Shown here piece by piece: positions 1 to 10,137 of a stretch of 64,000 bases of DNA. Position numbers and translations under genes: made by a program. Every line of letters starts with the position of its first letter. The first letter of the stretch is position 1. Source of the stretch: Zingiber officinale (taxonomy: Eukaryota; Streptophyta; Magnoliopsida; Zingiberales; Zingiberaceae); the NCBI RefSeq assembly GCF_018446385.1, contig NC_055988.1, forward strand, positions 161,646,209 through 161,710,208, given 5' to 3'. The notes beneath the pieces were generated by a model. The model did no database searches. It was not told the DNA's origin and saw only the letters and a list, made by a program, of their open reading frames with translations.

Positions 1-325
1 AAGAAGTCCCCTGTCCTTTTCCCTTGCTCCAAACTTGTCGTCCGGGCGGACAGCTCCCTCAACATCCGGCCGGACATCCGAAGTGGTTTACTTATGCTTT
101 GTGGAGACAAATAAGCAGGGGTGCTTTATGACTTTGGTCGGTCAAAAGGTCAGCTCGGTCCATGACCTTTTCAACTGAGCGTCGGAACCCCGATTTGACA
201 GGGTTCCTTCCAACCATAAGTGCGAGCCGGCCGGACCCGGCCGACCCGGCCCTCTCCGGATGGGCCACTGCCTCGGTGACTTCACGTGGCGTTGACTAGG
301 GTGGGGCCCGCCTACTACCGGATCA
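1..325 (-). repeat. Tat1 3' LTR, partial (inner end only)
   Basis: The first 200 bases match 10598-10797 almost base for base. Alignment breaks down around 210-260, where the 5' LTR carries extra CCGGTCGGACC-type sequence. The inner end at 325 (GGATCA) equals the outer end of the 5' LTR at 10960. The rest of this LTR lies left of the window. Confidence 0.92.
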
Positions 326-340
326 CTTGCCTTCCCTTCA
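326..340 (-). promoter_or_regulatory. Polypurine tract of Tat1
   Basis: On the minus strand a purine-rich run (TGAAGGGAAGGCAAG) abuts the first base of the 3' LTR. This is where plus-strand DNA priming by reverse transcription is expected. Confidence 0.75.
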
Positions 341-691
341 AGTCTAGTCGAAGGAGGCGCATAGTCCGACTGACTGGACTGTGAGTCTAGCCGAACGGCT
401 CCTCCATGCTAATACTCTCCGCCCGGTCAGCGGCAGAGATATCCTTGAATGAATCAATGATGGCTTTCGCCGGATCTCCTTGCGTTCTGCGCCAATCTTC
501 GACATCAATGTCGATCATACCTTCATTAAATGCTCCGAATGATTGACTGCCACGTGGAGCAATGCCATCAGAGTACGGAGGCGGTTGCATGATATTTTGA
601 TGTGATCGAAGCAATTCGAAATAAACGGCTAGATGCATGCTTTGATTCCCGTGACCTGGATCCGACGGTGGAGGCCGCCCGGCCCTCACCC

Positions 692-698
692 TATAAAT
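692..698 (+). promoter_or_regulatory. Putative TATA box for the Tat1 antisense ORF
   Basis: CTATAAATT lies about 260 bp upstream of the antisense-ORF ATG at 955, on the same strand, followed by a pyrimidine-rich leader. The stretch 341-690 shows no gene on either strand. A 5' UTR intron between about 831 and 890 is possible but unproven. Confidence 0.5.
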
Positions 699-954
699 TC
701 TTCGTTTCCTTCTCACCTTCACTCGCCTCCGTTACCTCTACTGTTGCCCTCTGCGCTTCGGAGCTCCGGCGATCTTGTTTCTGCCCTCTGACGCTCTTCG
801 GCGCCTTTCCTCGATCCCTCTCCCCTCAGTAAGGTTTTAGATCTTTCCTTCTTCCTTTCCGGTATCTAATTCGCATTTCTTCCCCTAGCTCCAGTCTTTG
901 AAACTCCTTTTCTTAGTCTTTGAAACTTCTTTTTTGATTTCTTCTGTCCGAATC

Positions 955-3157
955 ATGGCCAGTTCTTCTCATCCCGAAGAACAATCCCTAGGCCCATGGT
1001 ATACTACCATGCGATCCTGTTTCGAACAACGAGATTTCGATATTTTGGCTGACAATTTCGAAATCCCCGAGAATTTCGAAGTTCGCCTAGCTGGTCCCGC
1101 CGCTCGGCCACACAGACCGCCGCGCGGCGGTTTCTGTGTCTTTTGCGACCAATTTACCGCCGGTCTGCGGTTCCCCGTGCATCCTTTTATAGTAGACGTC
1201 TGTAATTATTTTGGCGTGCCGCTCGGAAGTTTATTACCAAATACCTTCTGTCTCCTATGCGGTGTTGTCGTTCTGTTTAAGATTCACAACATTCCCCTCC
1301 GACCGGAGGTCTTCTTTTATTTCTACTACCCTAAGCAAGCCGTGCCGGGCACCTTTATGTTCCAAGCTCGACCCGGCTTGGTCTTCTTCAACAAACTACC
1401 CAGCTCTAATAAACATTGGAAGGACTATTATTTCTACATCCGCATGCCCAATCAGCCGAACTTCCCGACCCAGTGGCAGGTCAGTCTACCTCCTCCTCCC
1501 GAGTTGAAGAAATTCAAGACCCGGCCGGATTATCTTCACGCCGCAAATGTACTAGCCGGTCTGCGTCTTGATATCAACAAACTTCTTCACGAGGGAGGGA
1601 TGTACATTTTTGGGCTGAGTCTCATACGGACCCCACTTCTGACCGGCTTCGGTAAGAATTTTGCTTGGGCATTTGCTTTAATTGCTAACTGATTTCTTCT
1701 TCTTTTCATGCAGCTGACATCGTCATGGACTCGGTGATGGCCGACGGCGCTGGAGGCCGCGGCGGCTAAGGAAATGGAAGCATTGGGTATTCAGCCGGTC
1801 GGTTCTCACGAAGGAGAGAGCGGCACCCAGGCTGAATCGGCCGCTCAGGCCTCTCAACAGCAGGTGGCCAGCGGAACTATCCCCTCCGGGGAACCAACGG
1901 CCCCCGAGGAAGGGTCCGCTCGGGAGGAGGAACATCCACTGCAAAAGAGGCGCCGGGTGGAGACTCCGCTGCGCTCGGCTACCTCCGGGGTCCAACCCTC
2001 CAACCGGGCTGCCGCGATGGCTAGAGGCAAGGCGCCTGTGCCCGAGACCATTTCGTCCGACCGGACGCCTTCTGACTGGGACGAGCTGACTGCTCCGGTT
2101 GAGGCCACTCCGGTCGACACTCTCCCCCCTGCTCGCCGTTCAGTCCAACGCTCGACCATCCATTCGCGGTTTTCTGCGCCAACTTCTGATCCCGGTCGGG
2201 CGATCCCTGGTCACGGCCGCACAATACGGGTTACTCTTCATCTTCCAACTAAAGAGTTACTACCAGAAGCCGACCGGCCAACCGTGCCCGAGCACACCAT
2301 TACTTTGAAAGGGCCCCTCGCCGAGATGTGGGCCGACGCTCGGGTGCGCGTAGCAATGATCCCCCTCCGGAACTTAGCCAACAGCCACATGCAAGCGGCT
2401 ACGGGGGTAAGTTTGTTATTTTATTTATTTATTTATTTTTTCTTTGTAGTTTTTCCGCTCGGCTTTCAACAACTGCGCCTTCTTGCTTCAGAGATGGGTG
2501 GAAGAGATAGCGGTTTCCAGCCGCTTGGCTATGGCGGACGAGGAGATAAGGCAACTGCGGGCGGCAGGAGGTCCGAGCGGCTCCCAAGGCCCTTCCTACT
2601 CCGAGCTGCAAAAAGAGCTGAAGAAAGCTCAAACTCTGCTGGCTGCTGAGCAGAAGAAAACAGCTGACCAGGTCCACGCCCTAGCCGAGTCCAAGCGACA
2701 AGTCAAGTCGCTTGACACAAAGATAACTCTGGCCACCACTCGGAAGAACACAGCCATCTCCGATCTGGAGAAGAAAAACGTGGAGGCCCGGGGCCTGGAG
2801 TTGAAGATAAAGGAGCTGACGGAGCAGCTCGACCGGGAGAAGGCAGGCCGCTCGGCCGATGCGGAGAAGATTGAACATCTGAATGAGGCCCTCACAAGCT
2901 CCCAGGCGACCTTCAAAGAATACCAGGATGCCGAGCCGAGCCGAGTTGCCGCTCTCTGACAAAGCCATATCCGATCGCCCGAGTTCTCGGAGAAAATTTA
3001 CGAGCGGATGTACTCAGCTTTCGACTTGGCCATTACGGCCACTATGACCTATCTGAAGTCGAAGGGCCTTCTCCCGGAGTCCACCAACATTCCAGCCGGC
3101 GATCAGGTGGAGCTCCTGAGTAACATTCCGAGGGATCTCTACGACTACATTGAGTAA
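955..3157 (+). pseudogene. Tat1 antisense ORF (aORF), three exons, broken
   Basis: Seen: exon 1 runs 955-1651, exon 2 1714-2406 and exon 3 2492-3157. Introns 1652-1713 (phase 1) and 2407-2491 (phase 0) both have GTAAG donors and pyrimidine-AG acceptors. Exon 1 encodes a compact domain with conserved-looking FCVFCDQF and FPVHPFIVDV motifs. Exon 2 is Pro/Ser/Glu-rich and basic. Exon 3 is a long coiled coil rich in Lys, Glu and Leu. Known: plant Tat elements carry extra ORFs antisense to gag-pol near the 3' LTR; exon 1 resembles the 'putative gypsy type transposon' domain (Transposase_28, PF04195). Its role is unknown. Breaks: one extra base at about 1746 shifts exon 2, and a TGA at 2957-2959 stops exon 3, though the same frame stays open beyond it to TAA at 3155. 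Confidence 0.8.
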
Positions 3158-3221
3158 TTCTTGTAATTTCGCCGCTCGGCTGAACATGAATCATTTTGTA
3201 CTTAGGCCACTCGGCCTAAGG

Positions 3222-3240
3222 TTTTAATTTCAATGAAATG
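3222..3240 (+). terminator. Possible poly(A) signal of the aORF
   Basis: A T-rich stretch followed by AATTTCAATGAAATG lies about 75 bp after the aORF stop and fits a plant near-upstream polyadenylation element. Weak evidence. The following 3240-3490 is GC-balanced spacer with no gene I recognise. Confidence 0.3.
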
Positions 3241-3499
3241 CTTTCCTTTCGTGTACTCTATCTTTTTGCCCTGTCCCCTTGCTAATACTTGTGCTGCCCG
3301 CTCGTCTACTATTACACCTTTGGCATTCGGGGTGCATTCTTGCAAGTGTTTTCCCCAGCCCCTCCGTTCGGCCGAATATCATTCTGTGATGCTGGCAAGA
3401 ATCGCTCGTTATAAGCCGATCAGAACCTTTATACCTCGAGTCTGAGCGGAACTTAGCGTTGGTCTAACAATATCGGCGGAGAATACGGGTAATTGCAGT

Positions 3500-4590
3500 G
3501 TCGACGATATTCCGCTCGGATTATTTATAGACGCCGACGCCTCTATGTTTAACGTCGGAGCTCGACGGCACGGATATTTATAGCCGGACGGCGCGGCTCT
3601 CGATCTTTAGCGACGGAGCTCGTCGGTTCTTCCGCTCGGATCATTTATAGACGCCGGCTCGTTTCTCGATCTTTAACGACGGAGCTAGTCGGCACGGATA
3701 TTTATAGCCGGTCGGCGCGGCTCTCGATTTTTAACGACGGGGCTCGTCGGTATTCCGCACGGAGGGTTTATAGACGCCGGCTCGTCTCTCGATCTTTAAC
3801 GACAGAGCTCGTTGGCGCGGTTATTTATAGCCGGTCGGCGCGGCTCTACGGTTTAACGTCTGGGCTAGACGGTCTTCCGCTCGGAGGGTTTATAGACGCC
3901 GGCTCGTCTCCCAGTTTCCCGGCCGGAGGGTTTATAGATGCCGGACCGTCTCTCGATCTTTAACGTCGGAGCTCGACGGCGCGGTTATTTATAGCCGGTC
4001 GGCGCGGCTCTCGATTTTTAACGACGGGGCTCGTCGGTCTTCTGCTCGGACGTTTATAGACGCCGGCTCGTCTCTCGATATTTAACGCCTGAGCTCGACG
4101 CGGTTATTTATAGCGGTCGCGGCTCGATTTTAACGACGGCTCGCCGCCTCGGACGCTATAGACGCCGGCCTGCCTCGAAATTTAACGCCGGAGCTCGACG
4201 CGGTTATTTATAGCGGTCGTAGCGGCTCGATTTTAACGATCGATCGTCGCTGGCTCGGACGCTTGCGGCCTCGATATTTAACGTCGGAGCTCGACGCGCT
4301 TACCGTCGGCGCGGCTCTCGATTTTTAACGACGGGGCTCGTCGGTCTTCTGCTCGGACGTTTATAGACGCCGGCTCGTCTCTCGATATTTAACGTCGGAG
4401 CTCGACGGCGCGGTTATTTATAGCCGGTCGGCGCGGCTCTCGATTTTTAACGACGGGGCTCGTCGGTCTTCTGCTCGGACGTTTATAGACGCCGGCTCGT
4501 CTCTCGATATTTAACGTCGGAGCTCGACGGCGCGGTTATTTATAGCCGGTCGGCGCGGCTCTCGATTTTTAACGACGGAGCTCGTCGGTC
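3500..4590. repeat. 122-bp tandem repeat array in the Tat1 3' region
   Basis: About nine copies of a unit made of two related ~61-bp halves. One half contains TTTATAGACGCCGGCTCGTC, the other TTTATAGCCGGTCGGCGCGG; each ends in a TTTAACG(A/T)CGGRGCTCG motif. The GCGGCTCT motif recurs at 4311, 4433 and 4555, exactly 122 bp apart. The array separates the integrase end from the aORF. Known: the region between pol and the 3' LTR of Tat elements is hypervariable and can seed satellite DNA. Block 4090-4300 is oddly shortened (see findings). Confidence 0.9.
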
Positions 4591-4958
4591 TTCAAGGCTA
4601 ACTCCTTACCAGGTCGAGCGACCTTGGCCTTCATAACTTATCTCGCGCTTGAAGTCTTTATCCCCGACCGAACAGCACGGGCCATATGCCCCTTCCACCC
4701 CGCTCGGAGAACGTACTCCTGGCCGAACGGCTCAGGGTCTGCTTCGTCGAGCATTTGGCTCGGATAATTTACTTCCGTCCGGAAGGTACTGGGTCTTCGA
4801 TCGAGCGCTTGGCTCGACCCATTTACCTCCAGCCTAACGGCGCGGGGCCTTAGTTCCTCGTTGACGATGCCTTGTATTTGTTCTCTTGATTTTTCATTTC
4901 TGCATTTCAAGTATTCAGTCGAAAAAAGTACACAGGATGATTTACATTGGCACACCTT
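4591..4958. other. Tat1 spacer between integrase stop and tandem array
   Basis: Untranslated sequence just beyond the predicted pol stop (TGA, 4959-4961 on the minus strand). A chance minus-strand open frame (4638-4955) has no recognisable domain and I do not call it. Confidence 0.6.
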
Positions 4959-6182
4959 TCACCCCGCCCGGTAAGGCTGGAGGTGGTTCGCGCTCCACGG
5001 TCTATCTAGCTGTCGGCCGTCCTCATCCTCCAAATAATATGCGCCCGAGCGGAGCTTTTCGATGATTTTGAAGGGGCCTGCCCACGGAGCTTCAAGCTTG
5101 CCGACGTCGCCGACCGGTTTGACTTTTTTCCAGACAAGGTCGCCGACCTAGAATGATCGGGGAATGACGCGGCGGTTGTAGTTTTGCTTCATTCGTTGAC
5201 GGTATGCCATCAGCCGAACGGATGCCTTGGCTCGCTCCTCGTCAATCAGATCCAGCTCCATGTTCCTCCGATCGGCGTTGCCTTCATCGTACAATTGGAC
5301 CCGGATGGACTCGACGCCGACTTCAACCGGAATGACTGCCTCGCCGCCATACACCAAATGGAACGGTGTGGCGCCCGTCCCTTCCTTCGGCGTCGTTCGG
5401 ATGGCCCACAAGACGCCCGACACTTAATCCGGCCAACTTCCTCCCACGTGGTCGAGCCGAGCGCGCAGAATACGGAGAATTTCTCGGTTGGCTACTTCGG
5501 CTTGACCGTTGCTTTGGGGGTAAGCCACGGACGTGAAGTGTTGCTCGATGCCGTAGCTTTTGCACCAATCTTCTAGCACCTTCCCTGTGAATTGCCGCCC
5601 ATTGTCGGAAACCAATCGGCGAGGGATACCGAACCTACAGATGATGTGTTGCCAGATGAATTTTTTGACCATCTGCTCGGTGATCCTGGCCAGTGGCTCG
5701 GCCTCCACCCACTTGGAGAAATAGTCGACTGCCACTAGTAAAAAATTCCTCTGTCCGGCCGCCATCGGAAATGGACCGACAATATCCATTCCCCATTGGT
5801 CGAACGGGCATGAAACGGCTGATGTCTTCATCTCCTCTGCGGGTCGGTGCGAGAAGTTGTGATACTTATGGCATGAAAGGCACGTAGATACTGTCCGAGC
5901 GGCGTCCATTTGTAAGATCGGCCAAAAGTATCCAGCTAGCAAAATCTTCTTGGCTAGTGATCGTCCGCCCGGATGTCCTCCGCACGATCCTTGATGTACC
6001 TCTTGGAGGATGTAAGCCGAGTCTTCCGAGCTCACACACTTCAACAGCGGGCGAGAGAAAGCCTTCTTGTAGAGCTGATCGCCGATGAGTGTGAACCGAC
6101 CGGCCCTCCTCCTGAGCAACTGCGCTTCATCCCGATCGGCAGGAGTGGTGCCCGAGCGCAAAAACTCCATGATGGGTGTCCT
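4959..6182 (-). pseudogene. Tat1 integrase region, two premature stops
   Basis: Continues the pol frame after the TAG at 6183-6185. Numbered from the Met at 6170: the HHCC zinc-binding residues are H59, H66, C97, C100; the DDE catalytic triad is D129 (GMDIVGPF), D189 (VSDNGRQF) and E225 (NGQAEVANRE). A TAA at 5424-5426 cuts the core from its C-terminal part, and a TAG at 5148-5150 falls just before the GDLVWKK motif that begins the usual C-terminal module. The natural end would be TGA at 4959-4961. Integrase joins the element cDNA ends to chromosomal DNA; catalytic residues are intact here but the stops make the copy defective. Confidence 0.9.
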
Positions 6183-9100
6183 CTAGTCGTCCGGAAACAT
6201 GAGGCCTTCCATCCGGTCAACATGTGCCACCAAAGAGACTTGTTCAATTGGCTTCGGGATAATGACCGATGCTATAGAACTTGCTAGTTTGGCCAACTCA
6301 TCGGCTGCCTGGTTCTCCGTTCGGGGAATCTTCTGAATAAGAACCTCTAGAAAAGTAGCTTTAAGTTTTTCGAAGGCCTTAGCGTAGAGTTTAAGCCGAG
6401 CGCTGTTGATTTCAAAGGTGCCAGATAGTTGCTGAGCGACCAACTGTGAATCTGAATAAAGTGTCACCCGACCGGCTCCCACATGCCGTGCTGCCTGTAA
6501 TCCGGCTATGAGGGCCTCATACTCTGCTTCATTGTTGGTAGCTTTGTAATCCAGCCGGACGGATAAGTGCATCTTTTCTTCTTGGGGTGAGAACAGCAAT
6601 ATTCCAATTCCACTTCCGAGCCGAGTGGAAGACCCATTCACATATATTCTCCACATAGCTTCCGGCTCTGGCCTCTGCACTTCCGTCACAAAATCAGCCA
6701 AGGATTGCGCTTTGATCGCCGAGCGGGGCTGGTATTGGATGTCAAATTCACTCAGTTCTGTCGTCCACTTGATGAGCCGTCCGGACGCTTCTGGATTCAA
6801 CAGTACTATTCCTAGTGGACTGTTCGTCCGGACAATGATGGTGTGAGCCAAGAAATATGGTCGGAGGCGCCGAGCGGCTAGAACCAGAGCAAAGGCCAAC
6901 TTCTCGAGCCCAGTGTAACGAGATTCGGCATCTTTTAAGATGTGGCTCAGAAAATACACCGACTGTTCTTCGCCGCTGGACCTTACAAGTGCCGAGCCTA
7001 CAGCATGCTCGGTTGAAGACAGATAAATATAAAGTGACTCACCCCCGATCGGCTTGGCTAGTATAGGCAGAGAATTAAGATATGTCTTCAATTCTTCGAA
7101 TGCTTGGTCGCATTCCTCGTCCCAGTGAAATTTAGTTGCCTTGCGCAAAATTTTGAAGAAAGGGAGGCTCCGGTCGGCAGTTTTGGAGATGAATCGGGAC
7201 AATGCAGTTATCCGACCGGTCAAACGCTGTACTTCCCTTGTATTTCTTGGAGGCGGCATGTCTTGTAGAGCTTTCACCTTGCTGGGATTAGCTTTAATTC
7301 CTCGTTCGGTCACTATGTACCCCAAGAAACGCCCTCCTCCTTTTGCTCCGAACAGGCACTTCTGGGGATTTAGCCTGACTCCATATTTGTGTAGCGTTCG
7401 GAAGGTTTCTTCCATGTCCTTGAAGAGATCGACCGCTCGGACTGATTTGATAAGAATGTCGTCCACATAGACTTCCAGATTCCGCCCGATCTGCTCCCTG
7501 AACACTTTGTTCATCAAGCGTTGGTAGGTGGCCCCGACATTCTTCAATCCGAACGGCATCACGTTGTAGCAATATGTGCCATCGGCGGTCACGAAGCTAA
7601 CTTTTTCTTGATCTTCATGGGCGAGCGGCACTTGATGATAGCCTTGGTAGGCGTCGAGCATACATATTAACTCGCAGCTGGCCGTAGAGTCCACCAGCTG
7701 ATCTATCCGGGGCAGGGGATAAAAATCTTTGGGGCATGCTTTGTTTAAGTCCCGAAAGTCGATGCAGACTCTCCACTTGCCGCCCGGCTTGGAGACTAAT
7801 ACTACGTTAGCCAGCCAGCTCGGGAACTGCACCTCGCGTATGTGGCCGGCTTCCAGAAGTTTCTCTACTTCCGCCCGGATGATGGCATTCTGCTCGACAC
7901 TGAAATCCCTTTTTCTCTGCTTCACTGGCCGAGCGTCCGGTCGGACGTGCAACTCATGCTGCGCTATGCTCGGCGAAATTCCGGGCAACTCGTGTGTCGA
8001 CCAGACGAATACATCATGATTTCGTTGAAGGCATTGGATCAGCTCCTCCTCCAGATCAGAGGCGATAAAAGTCGTGGCCTCCGATCGGGTCGGATGGATC
8101 TGAACCTCCTCCTTTTCATCATAAATTAAAGCAGGAGGTTTCTCGGTTATGGCGTGTACCTCGATCCGGGGCGTCTTCCGAGCGGAACAGGCTTCTGCTC
8201 GGATCATCTCTATATAGCACCGCCGAGCTGCTAGCTGATCTCCACGTACTTCTCCTACTCTGTCCTCCACGGGGAACTTGATCTTCTGATGGAAGGTTGA
8301 GACGACTGCTCGGAATTCGCTGAGTGCCGGTCGTCCCAAAATGACGTTGTAGGACGAGGGAGAGTCAACCACCACGAAGTTTGTTGTTCTCGTCCTCCTG
8401 AGCGGCTCTTCTCCCAGTGAGGTAGCCAACCGGATCTGTCCGACCGGCTGCACTTCGTTACCCGTGAACCCGTAGAGCGGCGTTGTCATGGGTAGCAGCT
8501 CGGCTCGATCAATTTGCAGCTGATCGAACGCCTTCTTGAATATAATGTTGACCGAGCTCCCTGTGTCAACAAATATGCGGTGAATAGTGTAATTTGCTAT
8601 TACCGCTTTAATGAGCAGAGCGTCGTCGTGGGGCACTTCTACTCCTTCCAGGTCTCCAGGCCCGAAAGTGATTTCCGGTCCACTTGCCCGCTCTTGGCTG
8701 CAACCGACTGCGTGGATCTGTAGCTGCCGGACGCCCGCCTTTCTAGCTCGATTGGAGTCTCCTCCGGTCGGCCCGCCAGCGATGACGTTGATCTCGCCTC
8801 GGGAAGTATTGCTTCTATTTTCCTCTTCCCGAGCGGACGTCCGGGATCGTTCTCTTGACGCTCGGCGATTCTCCTGCCTTGGAGATCGATGCCGATCGGG
8901 TGTCTGTTGATGTCGCCTCTCGGTGCGAGTCCGGTCGGCTTCATGGGTCCTTTGCCTCCTGTCGATGGAAGGAGACCGTCGTTCGGCCTTCCTGGGAACG
9001 GGATTAGCCACGAAGGGAAGACTTCGACAATCCCTTGTGTTGTGCGTATCCGTCCGGTGGAAGGAGCAGAACATAGGGGTCCATTTCTTCTTTGGCTTGC

Positions 9101-9341
9101 TTCGAGCGGCAGCTACTTCTTGTACGTGTGATCTGGCACGGGGGGAGCGGATTGCTTCGGCCCTCGGTCCCCTGGGCGGCGTGCTGTTTCCGTTCGGCCT
9201 GAATAGGTGCCCGCTCGGTTGGAGTTTCCTTTTTCCGGTCGGCTTGCGCTTCTTCCACGTTAATGTACTCGTTGGCCCGATGTAGCATGTGATCATAATC
9301 TCGGGGCGGCTTTCGGATGAGCGATCGGAAGAAGTCGCCAT
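6183..9341 (-). CDS. Tat1 pol: zinc knuckle, protease, RT, RNase H, archaeal-type RNase H
   Basis: Open frame of 1052 aa. In order: C92-H95-H100-C105 knuckle, really the gag C-terminus in the pol frame; aspartic protease with DTGSS at 259-263; reverse transcriptase about 490-700 with D563 (MLDAYQGYHQ) and YVDD at 625-628; first RNase H about 735-890; second, archaeal-type RNase H about 895-1020. In the second RNase H the residues E939, D964 and D1014 are visible, but the first catalytic Asp is Asn902 (YVNGSS instead of the usual YVDGSS). A TAG at 6183 replaces an expected Trp codon and separates the frame from integrase. The annotated Met is simply the first in frame; the functional upstream sequence is gag, one frame over. 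Confidence 0.93.
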   Translation of the reverse strand: MATSSDRSSESRPEIMITCYIGPTSTLTWKKRKPTGKRKLQPSGHLFRPNGNSTPPRGPRAEAIRSPRARSHVQEVAAARSKPKKKWTPMFCSFHRTDTHNTRDCRSLPFVANPVPRKAERRSPSIDRRQRTHEADRTRTERRHQQTPDRHRSPRQENRRASRERSRTSAREEENRSNTSRGEINVIAGGPTGGDSNRARKAGVRQLQIHAVGCSQERASGPEITFGPGDLEGVEVPHDDALLIKAVIANYTIHRIFVDTGSSVNIIFKKAFDQLQIDRAELLPMTTPLYGFTGNEVQPVGQIRLATSLGEEPLRRTRTTNFVVVDSPSSYNVILGRPALSEFRAVVSTFHQKIKFPVEDRVGEVRGDQLAARRCYIEMIRAEACSARKTPRIEVHAITEKPPALIYDEKEEVQIHPTRSEATTFIASDLEEELIQCLQRNHDVFVWSTHELPGISPSIAQHELHVRPDARPVKQRKRDFSVEQNAIIRAEVEKLLEAGHIREVQFPSWLANVVLVSKPGGKWRVCIDFRDLNKACPKDFYPLPRIDQLVDSTASCELICMLDAYQGYHQVPLAHEDQEKVSFVTADGTYCYNVMPFGLKNVGATYQRLMNKVFREQIGRNLEVYVDDILIKSVRAVDLFKDMEETFRTLHKYGVRLNPQKCLFGAKGGGRFLGYIVTERGIKANPSKVKALQDMPPPRNTREVQRLTGRITALSRFISKTADRSLPFFKILRKATKFHWDEECDQAFEELKTYLNSLPILAKPIGGESLYIYLSSTEHAVGSALVRSSGEEQSVYFLSHILKDAESRYTGLEKLAFALVLAARRLRPYFLAHTIIVRTNSPLGIVLLNPEASGRLIKWTTELSEFDIQYQPRSAIKAQSLADFVTEVQRPEPEAMWRIYVNGSSTRLGSGIGILLFSPQEEKMHLSVRLDYKATNNEAEYEALIAGLQAARHVGAGRVTLYSDSQLVAQQLSGTFEINSARLKLYAKAFEKLKATFLEVLIQKIPRTENQAADELAKLASSIASVIIPKPIEQVSLVAHVDRMEGLMFPDD

Positions 9342-10092
9342 CCACTAGGCCTTGTGTGAAGGCATTCATCATGGTCTCTGATGTGGCCGTTGGAATATCC
9401 ATCGCCACTTGGTTGAATCGCTGGATGTAAGCACGAAGCGATTCTCTTGGCTCTTGCTTGATGGCGAACAAGCTGACACTTGTCTTCTGATAACGCCGAC
9501 TGCTAGCGAAGTGGTGGAGGAAGGTCGTTCGGAAGTCCTTGAAACTTGTGATGGATCCGTCCGGCAGCCTCCGAAACCACCGTTGAGCCGATCCCGAGAG
9601 AGTGGTAAGAAAGACTCGGCACTTTACTCCATCGGTGTATTGATGGAGCGTGGCTGTGTTATCAAACTTACCCAGATGATCATCCGGGTTAGTTGTTCCA
9701 TTGTACTCGCCGATCGTCGGAGGCACGTAGTGCTTGGGCAGAGGGTCTCGCAGAATAGCCTCCGAAAATTGGCGATTGATCCGCTCGGGAGATAAGTCCG
9801 CTCGGGGAGCTTTCCCCTTTCTGTCCTCTCGCCTAGGCATCTCGTTTGAAGAAGATCCTCTATCCCTTCGAGCTGGTACGGCTTCAGGGGTACGAAATAA
9901 GGCTCGATGGAATGTGACAGTGGTTGGAGGTGCTTCCGCTCGGCCACCAGACGCAGACGTTGCTTGTTGCTCCGGTCGTTCGGCTGCTGCTTTCTGTTTT
10001 TGCTCCACAAGTTTGGCGGCCCTTATCTCGACCAGAGCGTCCAACTCTTCTTGTGAGAGTGCCACGGTATGTATTCTTCCAGCCTCGTCCAT
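9004..10092 (-). CDS. Tat1 gag
   Basis: The ATG at 10092 lies 25 bp inside the primer-binding site. The N-terminus holds a Glu/Gln/Ala-rich helix. Residues of about 130-290 match the retrotransposon gag (capsid) domain, with motifs such as NPDDHLGKFDN, QRWFRRLPDGSI and HFASSRRYQKT. The frame overlaps pol over 9004-9341 but lies in another register. The register change probably sits at about 9160-9175, because the normal gag tail, including the knuckle, resumes in the pol frame there. I read this as a single-base indel in this copy rather than programmed frameshifting. Gag forms the particle that packages the element RNA. Confidence 0.88.
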   Translation of the reverse strand: MDEAGRIHTVALSQEELDALVEIRAAKLVEQKQKAAAERPEQQATSASGGRAEAPPTTVTFHRALFRTPEAVPARRDRGSSSNEMPRREDRKGKAPRADLSPERINRQFSEAILRDPLPKHYVPPTIGEYNGTTNPDDHLGKFDNTATLHQYTDGVKCRVFLTTLSGSAQRWFRRLPDGSITSFKDFRTTFLHHFASSRRYQKTSVSLFAIKQEPRESLRAYIQRFNQVAMDIPTATSETMMNAFTQGLVDGDFFRSLIRKPPRDYDHMLHRANEYINVEEAQADRKKETPTERAPIQAERKQHAAQGTEGRSNPLPPCQITRTRSSCRSKQAKEEMDPYVLLLPPDGYAQHKGLSKSSLRG

Positions 10093-10116
10093 TGCCTCTG
10101 CTCAGATGCAGGTGCG

Positions 10117-10134
10117 TTCCCACAGACGGCGCCA
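10117..10134 (-). promoter_or_regulatory. Primer-binding site of Tat1
   Basis: Minus-strand TGGCGCCGTCTGTGGGAA lies 3 bases inside the 5' LTR. The first nine bases fit the 3' end of a tRNA-Asp-type primer; the remainder fits less well. The same motif is seen in Tat2 at 46613-46630. Confidence 0.75.
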
Positions 10135-10137
10135 AAT

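Noticed and set aside
3500..4590. CRISPR array
   Set aside because: The repeats are head-to-tail without unique spacers, inside a plant retrotransposon.
9004..9341. Programmed gag-pol frameshift
   Set aside because: The normal gag tail and knuckle resume in the pol frame at about 9165, upstream of protease. A one-base indel is the simpler reading.
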